Shown: positions 1-9,577, numbered from the stretch's first letter. The stretch is 64,000 nucleotides of DNA from Mesorhizobium huakuii (GCF_030160235.1 NZ_BSNY01000021.1:330051-394050); one strand, 5' to 3'. The notes: a model not told the origin generated them from the sequence alone. Program-made: numbers and translations.

Positions 1-991
1 GGTGGAACTGGAAGTTCGGCACCGGCGTCGCGTTCTTGCCGTCGAGCGTGGCCTGCCAGGCACCGGCATACCAGGCCCAGTCGATCCCCTTCAGCGACAA
101 GAGGTCGCCGATGGTGATGTCGTGCTGCGGCGGCAACGTCGTCGGCTGCGTCGGGTCGGCGAGCGCCTTGTCGCCGCCCTCGACCGGCTTGTTGGCGCTC
201 GGCTGATAGGGCGGCTGCATGGTGTTGACGGCGTAGAAATCGGGCGTGATGGCGCCGTCATTGACGAATTTCGGCGCACCGCCGAGTGCCGAGGCCGGCG
301 AGTTGTCGGCCACCTTCAGCGTCTTGCCATCCGCCTCGACGACGGCGATCTGCCCCTTCACCGGACTGGTGTCGGCATGCGGATAGACCGGCGCGCAGGC
401 GCAGGCGAGCATGATATGGTTTAGGAAGGAGCCGCCGAAGGCGCCCTGGAAGAAATTGTCGGCCAGCACGTATTTCTTCGCCACCGCCCACATCGGCAGG
501 CCGGAACCGTCATAATGGCCCATGACAAGACCGCCGGAATCGGCCCAGGCGGCGAACTTGTCATTCTTGCCGCCATCGATCTGCATCTGCTCCTGGTAGA
601 AGCGGTGCCAGAGATCGCGCGTGACGACGGAGGTCTTCTCGTTGAAGCCGCTGGCGTCGTCGATGGCGAAGCTGGCATTGGCGAGATGCGCCGACTGCGC
701 CTCGGTCACCACAGGCGTCACCCCCTTGCCGGTCAGCCCGCCCCAGGCCGGTGGCAGTTCTGAAAGCGGCTTGCCGTCGCGGTCGAGCTGGCGTGCCTGG
801 TCGGCCGAGACATTGGCCAGCCCGTTGGCGCCGGGGAAGCCGCCATAGAGATTATCGAAGCTGCGGTTCTCGGCATAGATGACGACGACGGTGTCGATTT
901 TGTCGTAGCCGGGAGGGGCTGCATTGGCCGGGATTGAAGTCAGCGCCGTGCCGGCCAGGCAAAGCGAGGAAACAAGCATGAGCCGCATCAT
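1..991 (-). CDS. Exported acid phosphatase / phospholipase C-type phosphoesterase (3' part outside window)
   Basis: The N-terminal 330 or so residues are visible and the gene runs off the left edge. It opens with a signal peptide (MMRLMLVSSLCLAGTALTS, then an ANA-type cleavage site). The phosphoesterase superfamily metal motif follows at once (VVVIYAENRSFDNLYGGFPG), with the N-R-S-F-D-N-L-Y signature of the AcpA/PLC-like family. Such enzymes hydrolyse phosphomonoesters in the periplasm. The ATG at 991 has an AGGA five bases upstream; in-frame ATGs at 1003 and 1027 are weaker alternatives. It is divergent from a di-haem peroxidase gene. Family assignment is firm; the exact substrate (phosphomonoester or phospholipid) is not. 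Confidence 0.85.
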   Translation of the reverse strand, partial: MMRLMLVSSLCLAGTALTSIPANAAPPGYDKIDTVVVIYAENRSFDNLYGGFPGANGLANVSADQARQLDRDGKPLSELPPAWGGLTGKGVTPVVTEAQSAHLANASFAIDDASGFNEKTSVVTRDLWHRFYQEQMQIDGGKNDKFAAWADSGGLVMGHYDGSGLPMWAVAKKYVLADNFFQGAFGGSFLNHIMLACACAPVYPHADTSPVKGQIAVVEADGKTLKVADNSPASALGGAPKFVNDGAITPDFYAVNTMQPPYQPSANKPVEGGDKALADPTQPTTLPPQHDITIGDLLSLKGIDWAWYAGAWQATLDGKNATPVPNFQFH

Positions 992-1171
992 GAAAATCCT
1001 CATGGCTAGGGGAATGGCTAGAGGCATCGTGCATGGCCGGGGCCGCGCACGCAAAGAGCTACGTCGATGGCTTGTCACCTTTGTGACACTTGTCTCGCCT
1101 GCAAACACGGTTTCGTGAAGAGCTGGAGCAGTCATCAATCCGTTGCAGTGCGATCCTAACTGCGCAGCGAA

Positions 1172-2467
1172 ATGGACTTGGAACTCATGACGACAGGGAC
1201 AGGCAAACGCCTGATGGTCGCGGCCGCTGCAGCATCGCTGTTCGGTTTTGCCTTCACGTTGCCGGCACCTCTTGTCCGCGCCGGAACCGGCACCGTCCAT
1301 CCCGGCCCCCTGTCGCGCGCCGACGCTTTTGCCCGGGCACAGGCGCTGACCGCCCTTGGCCGGAAAATGTTCTTCGATCCCGCTCTCTCGGCTTCGGGCA
1401 AGCAGGCCTGCTCGTCCTGCCATGACCCGCGCCATGCCTTCGGTCCGGCGTCGGCGGGACCCGTCGAGATGGGCGGTCCAAATCTCGACCGGCCGGGCGT
1501 GCGCGCCGTGCCGTCGCTGCGTTACCTCCAGGCGGCGCCCGCCTTCACCGAGCATTTCTACGATTCCGAGGACGAGGGCGACGAGAGCGTCGACAATGGT
1601 CCGACCGGCGGCCTGACCTGGGACGGCCGTGCCGACCATGGCAAGGACCAGGCGAAGATCCCCCTGCTCTCGCCCTTCGAGATGGCCAACAAGGATGAAG
1701 CCGCCGTCACATCAGCCTTGCGCATGGCCGCCTATGCCGGCGAGTTCAAGGCGGCCTTCGGCGACGACGTCTTCGACCACGCAAGCGATGCCTTCGACGC
1801 CGCCGCCGAGGCGCTCGGCACCTTCGAGCAGAGCGCTGCCGACTTCTATCCCTATTCCAGCCGCTACGACGCCTTCCTTGCCGGCAAGGCTGAGCTGACG
1901 GTGCAGGAACTACGCGGCCGCGCGCTGTTCGAGGACGAGACCAAGGGCAATTGCGCCAGCTGCCATCTCAGCGAACCGGCCAATGACGGCGAGCCGCCGC
2001 AATTCACCGATTTCGGCCTGATCGCCATCGCCGTGCCGCGCAACGCGGCCATCCCGGCCAATGCCGACCCCGCCTATGTCGATCTCGGCCTGTGCGGCCC
2101 GCTGCGCACCGACTTCAAGGGCCGAACCGGGTATTGCGGTCTGTTCAAGACGCCGACCCTGCGCAACGTCGCGCTGCGCAAGAGCTTCTTCCACAATGGC
2201 GCCTTCCACACTTTGCGCGACGCGGTCGCCTTCTACGCCAGCCGCGACACCGATCCGGACCGATGGTATCCCAGGAATGCCGACGGCACGGTCAGGCAAT
2301 ATGACGATCTGCCAAAGGCTTACTGGGGAAACTTGAATCAGGATCCGCCCTTCAACGGCAAGAAGCCCGGCGACAGACCGGCGCTCAACGACGCCGAGAT
2401 CGACGACATCGTCGCCTTCCTGGGTACGCTTACGGATGCCGACCAGCCGGCGGCGCCAGCGAACTGA
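1172..2467 (+). CDS. Di-haem cytochrome c peroxidase (CcpA/MauG family)
   Basis: Periplasmic peroxidase-type protein of 431 residues. A signal sequence lies at about residues 12-37. Two c-type haem sites are visible, CSSCH at residues 80-84 and CASCH at 261-265, each at the head of one cytochrome domain. The first is preceded by LGRKMFFDPALSASGKQ, the usual family context. Members reduce hydrogen peroxide with electrons from small cytochromes, or act as MauG-like oxidases; the sequence alone does not choose between these. An in-frame ATG at 1187 is an alternative start and neither has a strong ribosome site. It stands alone, divergent from the phosphoesterase gene. Confidence 0.9.
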   Translation: MDLELMTTGTGKRLMVAAAAASLFGFAFTLPAPLVRAGTGTVHPGPLSRADAFARAQALTALGRKMFFDPALSASGKQACSSCHDPRHAFGPASAGPVEMGGPNLDRPGVRAVPSLRYLQAAPAFTEHFYDSEDEGDESVDNGPTGGLTWDGRADHGKDQAKIPLLSPFEMANKDEAAVTSALRMAAYAGEFKAAFGDDVFDHASDAFDAAAEALGTFEQSAADFYPYSSRYDAFLAGKAELTVQELRGRALFEDETKGNCASCHLSEPANDGEPPQFTDFGLIAIAVPRNAAIPANADPAYVDLGLCGPLRTDFKGRTGYCGLFKTPTLRNVALRKSFFHNGAFHTLRDAVAFYASRDTDPDRWYPRNADGTVRQYDDLPKAYWGNLNQDPPFNGKKPGDRPALNDAEIDDIVAFLGTLTDADQPAAPAN

Positions 2468-2628
2468 ACCGCCTTGCCCGGCTTGGCCTGTCCGCCGGCG
2501 AAAAAGGTGCCTCGATCTTGCTGGATTAGATGCGCGCCAACGCCTGGGACCGGTAAAGAAAGACATACTCCATTAGCGCTTCCTAAACCGCCTTGCGGTA
2601 TTCCTCGTCAATCGATGGTGGGACGCAG

Positions 2629-5064
2629 ATGAACGCATTCAGGCGAGCGGCCGGATTTGTTGTGATCCTGTTGACCGGCGCGGCGACGCTGGCGGCGTTG
2701 CATATCGATGCCCAGCGAAACTTCGCGCTGGCCAAGGAGCGCTATGTCGAGAACTCCCAGGCGGCTTCCAGAGCGACGGCCAAGACCGTCGAAGACGCCT
2801 TGCGGGCCGTCTACGAGAATGTGCGCACCCTGAGCTATCTGCCGAGCGTACGCAACCTCGACCGGCATGGCACGAACCTTGGCGACGAGGGCCGCGCGAC
2901 GATCCAGCAGATCTACAACAACCTCGCCAACAATGTCTCGATTTCCGAGGTCTACTTCCTGCCGCTGGATTTCAGCCCGGACCGCTTCGATGCGGTGACC
3001 GGCAAGCTCGAGGAGCCGATCCTCCAATTCGACCAGCTGATCGTGAACGCCGAGGCGAGATCCCAGGCCGCCGCGGACGCAAAGCCCGGAAAGCTGGACC
3101 AGAATGCCCTGGTCCGTCCCCCCGAGGAGATCGAGACCTATGAATACCACGAGCTGGCCAAACAGCTCGCCTGGCTGAAGACGAACTATCCGAATTCGAG
3201 CGCCATCGACGGGCTCAACGTGCCGATCATCGGCACGAAGGAGCTCATCACCTGCGACAACACCGATTTCATCCATACCGGCAATGACGCCGACCGCTCA
3301 GGCTTCATCCTTTCGGTCCCGGTCTTCGGCCAGGACGGCAGCCTGCGCGGTTCCGTCTCGGCGATCATGCTGACCTCGGCGCTGCGGAAACTGTTGCCGG
3401 GCAGCGACTATGTCATCGTCAATTCAGGCTACGGCTTTGAATCCGACCAGCACAAGATGTCGACGGCCCTGGCGGCGGATTCCCATGCCTTCACGGCGGC
3501 CGATCCCAATCTGATCTATTCCGAAGTCATCCCGCTCTCGCTCAACGATCCCAGAAGCGCATGGCGTCTGTGGGCCGGTTTCCCCAACAGCCGGTTCGAC
3601 AACAACCTGGACGTCCAGTCCGTGCGTGAATTCGAACTGGCCGGTTATGCGGCGGTCGCGGTGGTCACGCTGCTGGCGCTGGCCTGCTGGTACGCGATCG
3701 GGCGCACGATGACGATGCAGGTCGAGGCTGCCGAGACCCTTGAGCGTCGGGTCGAGCAACGCACCGCCCAGATTCAGCATCTGGCCACGCATGACATTCT
3801 CACCGGCCTGCCGAACCGAGGCCTCCTTGCCGACACCATGGACGAGGCATTGCGAAGCCTCAGGGACGACGAGAAGCTGGCCGTCCATTGCGTCGATCTC
3901 GACCGTTTCAAGCCGGTCAACGACACGCTCGGCCATCCGGTCGGCGATGAGCTTCTCGGCGCGGTGGCGAAGCGGTTGAAACATCATGCCGGCGAAACCG
4001 CCATGGTCGCGAGAATTGGCGGGGACGAGTTCGTCATCCTTCAGCTCCTGCTCGACGGCAACGACGAGGCCGGCATGCTGGCAAGCCGTGTCATTCATGC
4101 CCTGTCCGACGAATTCTCCATCCAGGGCCATAAGATCAACATCGGCGGCAGCATCGGCATCGCCGTCTTCCCCGACGACGGGCATAATTCGGATACCCTT
4201 ATCCGCAATGCCGACCTTGCCTTGTACAAGGCCAAGATGGAAGGCCGCGGCACCTGCAGGTCGTTCGAACCAGGAATGGACGCAAGACTGCAGGAGCGGC
4301 GCCAACTCGAATCCGAACTCGCGCTCGGTGTGAAAAAAGAACAGTTCGTCCTGCACTATCAACCGCTGCACGACGCAAAGACCTCGCAACTCACCGGCTT
4401 CGAAGCGCTGGTGCGATGGAACCATCCGCGCCTCGGCCTGCTGCCGCCGTCGGAGTTCATCCAATTGGCCGAGGAGACGGGCGCCATCGACGCGCTTGGC
4501 GAGTGGATCATGCGGCGTGCCTGCGCGGACGCCGCGAAATGGCCCCAGCCCGTCAAGGTTGCGGTCAATCTCTCGCCGGCCCAATTCAAACAGCAGGGGC
4601 TATCGCTTCAGGTTGCCGCGGCACTCGCGGCTTCAGGCCTGCTGCCGTCACGGCTCGAGCTGGAGATCACCGAGTCGGTCCTGCTGGCGAACAACGAAAA
4701 CACGCTGAACACGCTGTACAGTCTGCGCGATCTCGGCATCTCCATAGCCATGGACGATTTCGGCACCGGCTACTCCTCGCTGAGCTATCTCAGGTCGTTC
4801 CCGTTCAACCGCATCAAGATCGACCGCAGCTTCGTCAGCCTGATGTGCGAGAGCAGCGAAAGCCGGGCGATCGTCAAGGCCGTCGCCGAACTGGGCACCA
4901 CGCTCGGCATGACGACGACCGCCGAGGGCGTCGAGACCGAGGACCAGTACAAGTTGGTCAGGGAGAATGGCTGCACGGATGTCCAGGGCTGGTATTTCGG
5001 CCGCCCGATGCCGGCCTCCGAGCTGCATGCGCTTTTCGAACAGCCGGAAGCCCTGACCGCCTAG
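2629..5064 (+). CDS. Membrane-anchored GGDEF-EAL cyclic-di-GMP protein
   Basis: A signalling protein of about 811 residues that may make and/or degrade cyclic di-GMP. An N-terminal membrane segment (residues 5-25) and a second at about 337-358 bracket a roughly 310-residue periplasmic sensor region that looks Cache-like. A GGDEF domain follows (TGLPNR at about 390, intact GGDEF at about 464), then an EAL domain (EALVRW at about 591, NLSPAQF, ITESVLL, DDFGTGYSS, KIDRSF, AEGVET). All catalytic signatures are intact, so either activity is possible. The ATG at 2629 follows GGTGGGACGCAG and is preferred over a TTG at 2593. No obvious operon partner. Confidence 0.92.
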   Translation: MNAFRRAAGFVVILLTGAATLAALHIDAQRNFALAKERYVENSQAASRATAKTVEDALRAVYENVRTLSYLPSVRNLDRHGTNLGDEGRATIQQIYNNLANNVSISEVYFLPLDFSPDRFDAVTGKLEEPILQFDQLIVNAEARSQAAADAKPGKLDQNALVRPPEEIETYEYHELAKQLAWLKTNYPNSSAIDGLNVPIIGTKELITCDNTDFIHTGNDADRSGFILSVPVFGQDGSLRGSVSAIMLTSALRKLLPGSDYVIVNSGYGFESDQHKMSTALAADSHAFTAADPNLIYSEVIPLSLNDPRSAWRLWAGFPNSRFDNNLDVQSVREFELAGYAAVAVVTLLALACWYAIGRTMTMQVEAAETLERRVEQRTAQIQHLATHDILTGLPNRGLLADTMDEALRSLRDDEKLAVHCVDLDRFKPVNDTLGHPVGDELLGAVAKRLKHHAGETAMVARIGGDEFVILQLLLDGNDEAGMLASRVIHALSDEFSIQGHKINIGGSIGIAVFPDDGHNSDTLIRNADLALYKAKMEGRGTCRSFEPGMDARLQERRQLESELALGVKKEQFVLHYQPLHDAKTSQLTGFEALVRWNHPRLGLLPPSEFIQLAEETGAIDALGEWIMRRACADAAKWPQPVKVAVNLSPAQFKQQGLSLQVAAALAASGLLPSRLELEITESVLLANNENTLNTLYSLRDLGISIAMDDFGTGYSSLSYLRSFPFNRIKIDRSFVSLMCESSESRAIVKAVAELGTTLGMTTTAEGVETEDQYKLVRENGCTDVQGWYFGRPMPASELHALFEQPEALTA

Positions 5065-5096
5065 TCAGCCAGCACGATGGCGAAAATCGGCGGCAG

Positions 5097-6089
5097 CTAG
5101 CGCCGCCAGGCGGCCAGATCGGCCAGGATCCGCGCCTTGAGCACAGGGTCGGCGTAGCTCGCCTGCACGGATGTCGCGGCGAGTTGGCGGATGGTTTCGT
5201 CGTCCCAGGCGAAAGCCTCGGCGCAGGCGGCATAGGAGGCTTCGAGCGTTGTGTCGAGCAGCGACGGGTCGTCGGTGTTGATCGAAACCGGGACACCGGC
5301 CTTGCGCAAGGCATCGATCGGATGGTCGGCAAGCGAGGGATAGACGCCGAGCGCCAGATTGGAGACCGGACAGATGCCCAGGGGAATCTGTTTGCGCGCC
5401 AGCAAGTCGACGAGCTCCAGATCCTCGATCGCCCGCACACCATGGTCGATCCGGTCGGCGCCCAGCAGTTCGATGGCGTCGCGAACACCTTCCGGGCCGC
5501 TCGACTCGCCGGCATGGACGGTGCGCCGCAAACCCGCCGCGCCGGCCCGGCGAAACGCCTCGGCGAAGCGCGGGCCGGTTCGGCCGGCGGCCGCTTCGTT
5601 GCCGTCGATCGACAGGGCGACGACACGCCTGTGCTTGATCCCGCCCAGCAGCTCCACCAGCTCGGTCGCCTCCGCCGCCGACTGGGTGCGAAGCAGGCTG
5701 ACGCAAAGCCCGACCGGCGGGTGACCATCCTGTTCGGCGGCCGCGAAACCGGCGTCGAACGCGTCGATCATCCCCGCAATGTCCTTGTTCCAATGCGGCC
5801 AGTGGGTCGGATTGACGATGACGTCGGCGTAGCGCACGCCGCTTCGGCCCATGCGCTGCGCGAACTTGTAGGCCGTGGTGGCGAGCTGTTCGCGTGTCCG
5901 GAAAGTCCCGCACAACCAGTCGAGCATCTCGAGGAAGCTCTTGAGGTCATGGGCTTCGAAGAGCCTGTCGCGCGGCGCGCGCAGCGGAATGCCGGCTTGC
6001 TGGCAGTTCGCGATCACATCGTCGGCCTCGAAGCAGCCCTCGATATGGATGTGCACTTCGGCTTTCGGCAGTCCGATGAAGTCGGTCAA
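5097..6089 (-). CDS. add: Adenosine deaminase family protein
   Basis: Cytosolic zinc hydrolase converting adenosine (or adenine or a related purine) to the deaminated product; 330 residues from the chosen start. The metal motif is H-I-H-I-E-G at residues 13-18 in place of the usual HxHLxG. The signature HAGE appears mid-protein and NTDDPSLL near the C-terminus. The TTG at 6089 is preceded by GAGGGGAGA at good spacing; an upstream ATG at 6119 would add ten unlikely residues. The family also includes adenine deaminases, which I cannot exclude. It is convergent with the GGDEF-EAL gene, 32 bases apart. Confidence 0.85.
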   Translation of the reverse strand: MTDFIGLPKAEVHIHIEGCFEADDVIANCQQAGIPLRAPRDRLFEAHDLKSFLEMLDWLCGTFRTREQLATTAYKFAQRMGRSGVRYADVIVNPTHWPHWNKDIAGMIDAFDAGFAAAEQDGHPPVGLCVSLLRTQSAAEATELVELLGGIKHRRVVALSIDGNEAAAGRTGPRFAEAFRRAGAAGLRRTVHAGESSGPEGVRDAIELLGADRIDHGVRAIEDLELVDLLARKQIPLGICPVSNLALGVYPSLADHPIDALRKAGVPVSINTDDPSLLDTTLEASYAACAEAFAWDDETIRQLAATSVQASYADPVLKARILADLAAWRR

Positions 6090-6204
6090 TGACGTCTCCC
6101 CTCTTGGCCGAAGCATCAAATCACGAAACGGCGGCTGCCGATTTCAAGAAATGATTGAAAGAATTGCGCATGGGCCGTGGCCGAACTCTGTGCCGGCCGA
6201 CGCC

Positions 6205-6909
6205 TCACAGCGCCCGGATAACCCCTCCATCCACGCGAATGTTCTGGCCCGTAATATAGCCCGCTCCTTCCGAAGCCAGGAACGCAATCGTCGCGGCGAC
6301 CTCCTCTGATGTGCCGTAGCGCTGCATCGGCACGCTGTCGCGGCGCTCCTCGGTGGCCGGCAGGCTGTCGATCCAGCCGGGCAGCACATTGTTCATGCGC
6401 ACATTGTCGGCGGCATAAGTGTTGGCGAAGATCTTGGTGTAGGCGGTCACTCCGGCGCGGAACACGGCCGAAGTCGGGAACATCGCGTTCGGCTCGGCCA
6501 CCCAGGCCGTCGAGATGTTGATGATGGCGCCGCCCTTCTGCTTGATCATTTGCGGCGCCACGATGCGCACCGGCCGGATGACGTTCATCAGATAGACATC
6601 CATGCCGGTGCGCCACTGCTCGTCCGTGATCTCCAGGATCGGCGCGCGCGGCCCGTGGCCGCCGCTGTTGACCAGCACGTCGATGCGGCCAAAACGCTCC
6701 AGCGTCAGGTCCACGAGGCGCTGCAGGTCGTCATTCGACTGGTTGGAGCCGGTGACGCCAAGGCCGCCCAGCTCCTTGGCCAGCGCCTCGCCCTTGCCCG
6801 AGGATGACAGGATGGCGACCTTGAACCCGTCCGCCGCCAGGCGCTTGGCCGCCGCCGCCCCCATGCCGCTGCCACCGGCCACGACAACAGCCACTTTTTC
6901 TACACTCAT
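6205..6909 (-). CDS. SDR-family oxidoreductase with atypical active site
   Basis: Short-chain dehydrogenase/reductase-like protein of 234 residues. The N-terminal nucleotide-binding glycine motif is VAGGSGMGAAA, followed by NSGGHG and INIST. At the usual Tyr-x-x-x-Lys position the aligned residues are S-A-V-F-R before AGVTAYTK, so both the catalytic Tyr and Lys appear replaced. The C-terminus (TGQNIRVDGGV) is typical of FabG-like SDRs. The ATG is preceded by GAGAGGAAAATCC. It is divergent from a LysR regulator across 127 bases, so it is the likely regulated target. Substrate unknown. Confidence 0.85.
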   Translation of the reverse strand: MSVEKVAVVVAGGSGMGAAAAKRLAADGFKVAILSSSGKGEALAKELGGLGVTGSNQSNDDLQRLVDLTLERFGRIDVLVNSGGHGPRAPILEITDEQWRTGMDVYLMNVIRPVRIVAPQMIKQKGGAIINISTAWVAEPNAMFPTSAVFRAGVTAYTKIFANTYAADNVRMNNVLPGWIDSLPATEERRDSVPMQRYGTSEEVAATIAFLASEGAGYITGQNIRVDGGVIRAL

Positions 6910-6975
6910 TGGATTTTCCTCTCAGGGTTGGCGAGCACCGCAACCGGTGTTTTCGGGATTTGAACGGTGATATAG

Positions 6976-7002
6976 CTGGTTTTGCCACCCGGTTCGAACC
7001 AG
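6976..7002. promoter_or_regulatory. Candidate LysR operator between SDR and lysR
   Basis: A perfect 10-bp palindrome GGTTCGAACC (6991-7000) lies inside a wider inverted repeat CTGGTT (6976-6981) / AACCAG (6997-7002) in the 127-bp divergent intergenic region. The position suits a LysR-type binding site, but binding is inferred only. Confidence 0.35.
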
Positions 7003-7036
7003 AATGCCTGAAATCAACCAGTAGAAAAACTCCTGT

Positions 7037-7936
7037 ATGCCAGAAGCCTTCCTGAGCCTGCCGCCGCTGAATGCGCTGCGCGCCTTCGAGGCCTCGGCGC
7101 GCCATCTCAACTTCCGCGTCGCCGCCGAGGAACTGAACGTCACCCAAGGTGCGGTGGCCCAGCACATTCGCGGCCTGGAGACCCATCTTGGCACGAAACT
7201 GTTCGAGCGGCTGCCGCGCGGCCTGGCGCTGACCGATCAGGGCCGCGCCTATGTGCCCAACATCCGCCGCGCCTTCGACCTGATCTCGGAGGCAACCCAA
7301 CTGTTGCGCCCCGAACCGGCACGGCTGACGATCAGCGTGACGCCGAGCTTCGCCACCAAATGGCTGATCCCCCGGCTGCAGGATTTCATGGCCGACAATC
7401 CGCTGGTCGACCTGCGCGTGCTGGCCAGCGAGAGCCTGTCGAGCTTCCAGTCCGACGGCGTCGACATCGCGGTCCGGCAAGGCCGCCCGCCTTTCGGCGC
7501 CGGCCTGATCGTCGACCTGTTGTTTCCCCAGCAGATCGTCGCAATCTGCAGCCCGGCCCTGCTGCCGGCCGGGGCGACCGAAATCCCGGCGACCGAAATC
7601 CAGCATCACGTCCTGCTGCACGATGCGCACAATCTGTGGCCGGAATTCATGGAAAAGGCGGTCGGCCTGAAGATGACGGCCGAACTCAAACGCATGCGCT
7701 TCAACCAGACCAGCCTCGCCATCGACGCGGCCATCGCCGGCCAGGGCATTGCGCTGGCCAGCCGCTTCCTCGTCGCCGCCGACCTCGCCGCCGGCCGCCT
7801 CGTCCAGCCAGTCAGCGGCGAAATGCGCGGCACGCAGGATTTTTATGTCGTCATGCCGAGAAAGCAGCGCCATCCCGAACCGACACAGGCCGTGCGGCAA
7901 TGGCTGCTGGACGCGGGGGAAAGGCCGCCAGTCTAA
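7037..7936 (+). CDS. LysR-family transcriptional regulator (GcvA-like)
   Basis: DNA-binding regulator of 299 residues. The N-terminal winged helix reads LPPLNALRAFEASARHLNFRV, then AAEELNVTQGAVAQHI, the GcvA/AmpR-type helix-turn-helix. A periplasmic-binding-like effector domain follows from about residue 90. The gene is divergent from the SDR gene, the classical arrangement in which a LysR regulator controls its neighbour and itself. The inducer cannot be deduced. Its 3' end is convergent with the Lrp-type gene. Confidence 0.92.
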   Translation: MPEAFLSLPPLNALRAFEASARHLNFRVAAEELNVTQGAVAQHIRGLETHLGTKLFERLPRGLALTDQGRAYVPNIRRAFDLISEATQLLRPEPARLTISVTPSFATKWLIPRLQDFMADNPLVDLRVLASESLSSFQSDGVDIAVRQGRPPFGAGLIVDLLFPQQIVAICSPALLPAGATEIPATEIQHHVLLHDAHNLWPEFMEKAVGLKMTAELKRMRFNQTSLAIDAAIAGQGIALASRFLVAADLAAGRLVQPVSGEMRGTQDFYVVMPRKQRHPEPTQAVRQWLLDAGERPPV

Positions 7937-7962
7937 CTCTTTGTTTTGCCGCAACTCCCAAG

Positions 7963-7984
7963 GGAAAGCGCTACGCGCTTTTCC
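7963..7984. terminator. Bidirectional hairpin between lysR and lrp-type gene
   Basis: GGAAAGCGC / GCGCTTTTCC form a stem with a three-base loop between two convergent genes. The A- and T-rich flanks of the arms make it suitable as a two-way terminator. Confidence 0.5.
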
Positions 7985-7989
7985 GGGGT

Positions 7990-8451
7990 CTAGATAGGCA
8001 GCAACGCGTCCGGCTTCACATTGGCGATCGAGGCGTAGGTATGCGTCTCCCTGACGCCGGGCAGCGGCAGGATCACCCGCTGCAGGAAATCCTGGAACAT
8101 CGCCATGTCGGCGATGCGCGCCTTGACCAGATAATCGAATCCGCCAACGACCATGTGGCATTCGATGATCTCGGGCGCCCGCACAACCGCCTCGGCGAAG
8201 CGGTCGAAAACATGCGGCGCCGTATGATCGAGCCGCACTTCGATGAAGACGAGTTGTGCCTGCCCGATCCGGGCCGGGTCGAGAACGGCCCGCACTGCCC
8301 GGATGAAGCCCTCGGCGAACAGCCGCTTGATGCGTTGCGCCGCACCGGTCGGCGACAGGCCGACGCGGCGGGCCAGATCGAGCGTCGTGCGACGGCCATC
8401 CTCCTGCAGCAAGCGCAACAACGAGCGGTCGATACGGTCGAGATCGTCCAT
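7990..8451 (-). CDS. Lrp/AsnC-family transcriptional regulator
   Basis: Feast/famine regulator of 153 residues from the ATG at 8451 (a GTG at 8463 would add four residues). The N-terminal HTH begins MDDLDRIDRSLLRLLQEDGR and the recognition helix contains GLSPTGAAQRIKRL. The C-terminal ligand (RAM) domain contains VGGFDYLVKARI. Such proteins bind amino acids and control their metabolism. It is divergent from the ornithine-cyclodeaminase-family gene, which is the likely target. Confidence 0.9.
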   Translation of the reverse strand: MDDLDRIDRSLLRLLQEDGRRTTLDLARRVGLSPTGAAQRIKRLFAEGFIRAVRAVLDPARIGQAQLVFIEVRLDHTAPHVFDRFAEAVVRAPEIIECHMVVGGFDYLVKARIADMAMFQDFLQRVILPLPGVRETHTYASIANVKPDALLPI

Positions 8452-8490
8452 TTCAGAATTCACACTTTCTGACCACAGATAGCGCGATTA

Positions 8491-8507
8491 TCACGCAAAA
8501 ATCGTGA
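8491..8507. promoter_or_regulatory. Candidate Lrp operator
   Basis: TCACG and CGTGA are inverted around a seven-base AT-rich centre (CAAAAAT) in the divergent region between the Lrp-type regulator and the cyclodeaminase-family gene. Size and AT-rich centre suit an AsnC/Lrp site. No binding evidence. Confidence 0.4.
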
Positions 8508-8581
8508 AAACAGCATATTTCATCACGCTGTCGAGTGGCAATACCGTTGGCGGGCAACGCAACCCGACCAAGGCAGATCCC

Positions 8582-9577
8582 ATGATGTCAGTCACACCGA
8601 CCACCCGCAGCGCCCAGACCAAGGGCGACACAGCCGTGCTCATCCTGAGCGAAGCCGAGGTGAAAACATGTATCGACCTGCGCCAGCTTCTCGATGCGTT
8701 GGCGGAAGGCTTCAAGGCATTGTCCCGCGGCGAGATCGTCAATCCGGCACGGCCACAACTCGACATTCCGCGGGCCGGCTATTCGCTGGCGATGCCGGCC
8801 TGGACGGCCGGCATGCATCTGACGGTGAAGATCGTCAACGTCTTCGAAGGCAACATCGCCCGGGCCATCCCCAGCCATCTCGCCACCATCCATCTGTTCG
8901 ACCCGGAAACAGGCATGCCGGTCTGCATCATGGATGGCACCTACATCACCGCCGTGCGCACCTCCGGCTCGGCCGTGCTCTCGGTGCGGGAACTGGCCCG
9001 TCGCGACGCCAAGGTCGCGACGGTGGTCGGCGCCGGCGTACAGGCCGGCCAGCACTTGCACCTTCTGCCGCTGGTGCGGGATTTTGCCGAAATCCGCGTC
9101 GTTTCGAAAGAGCTCACGGACGCGCAGGCGCTGGCAGCGCTGCATCCGGGCGTCGTCGCCGTCAATGATCTCGAGGCCGCGGTGCGCTCATCCGATGTCG
9201 TGTGCCTGGCCACGCATTCCTACCAGCCGGTGATTTCGGCGCAATGGCTGCGGCCCGGCACGCATGTCTCGTCGGTGGGCGTCGCCCCGCCCGGCGGCGA
9301 ACTGCCGATCGAGCTTATCGGCCGGGCGAGCCTGTTCGTCGAGACCAGGGACGCCTTCGCCCCGACGCCGGTCGGCTCTTGCGAGCTCGATGGCATTGAT
9401 CCGCAAACCGGAACCGAGCTTGGCGAGATGCTGCTTGGGCTGCGGCCGGGAAGGACCGGCGCCGACCATATCACCGTCTACAAGGCCATGGGTGTTGCCA
9501 TGGAGGACATGGTGGCGGCCGACCTTGCCTATCGCGAGGCAATTCGGCGAGGACTGGGGCGGGCTGTGATCTTGTAG
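8582..9577 (+). CDS. Ornithine cyclodeaminase / mu-crystallin family protein
   Basis: NAD(P)-dependent enzyme family that includes ornithine cyclodeaminase, alanine dehydrogenase and imine reductases; 331 residues from the ATG at 8582 (a second ATG follows directly). Visible family features are a substrate-binding N-terminal half (YSLAMPAWTAGMHLTVKIVN), a Rossmann motif VATVVGAGVQAGQH, and SVGVAPPGGELP near the end. Its neighbours, a divergent Lrp regulator and a downstream FAD amine oxidase, suggest amino-acid catabolism. Ornithine is only one possible substrate. Confidence 0.85.
   Translation: MMSVTPTTRSAQTKGDTAVLILSEAEVKTCIDLRQLLDALAEGFKALSRGEIVNPARPQLDIPRAGYSLAMPAWTAGMHLTVKIVNVFEGNIARAIPSHLATIHLFDPETGMPVCIMDGTYITAVRTSGSAVLSVRELARRDAKVATVVGAGVQAGQHLHLLPLVRDFAEIRVVSKELTDAQALAALHPGVVAVNDLEAAVRSSDVVCLATHSYQPVISAQWLRPGTHVSSVGVAPPGGELPIELIGRASLFVETRDAFAPTPVGSCELDGIDPQTGTELGEMLLGLRPGRTGADHITVYKAMGVAMEDMVAADLAYREAIRRGLGRAVIL

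Noticed and set aside
4416-6092. 558-codon rightward frame crossing the EAL region and the adenosine deaminase gene
   Set aside because: It spans two genes with intact motifs in other frames and has no motif of its own.
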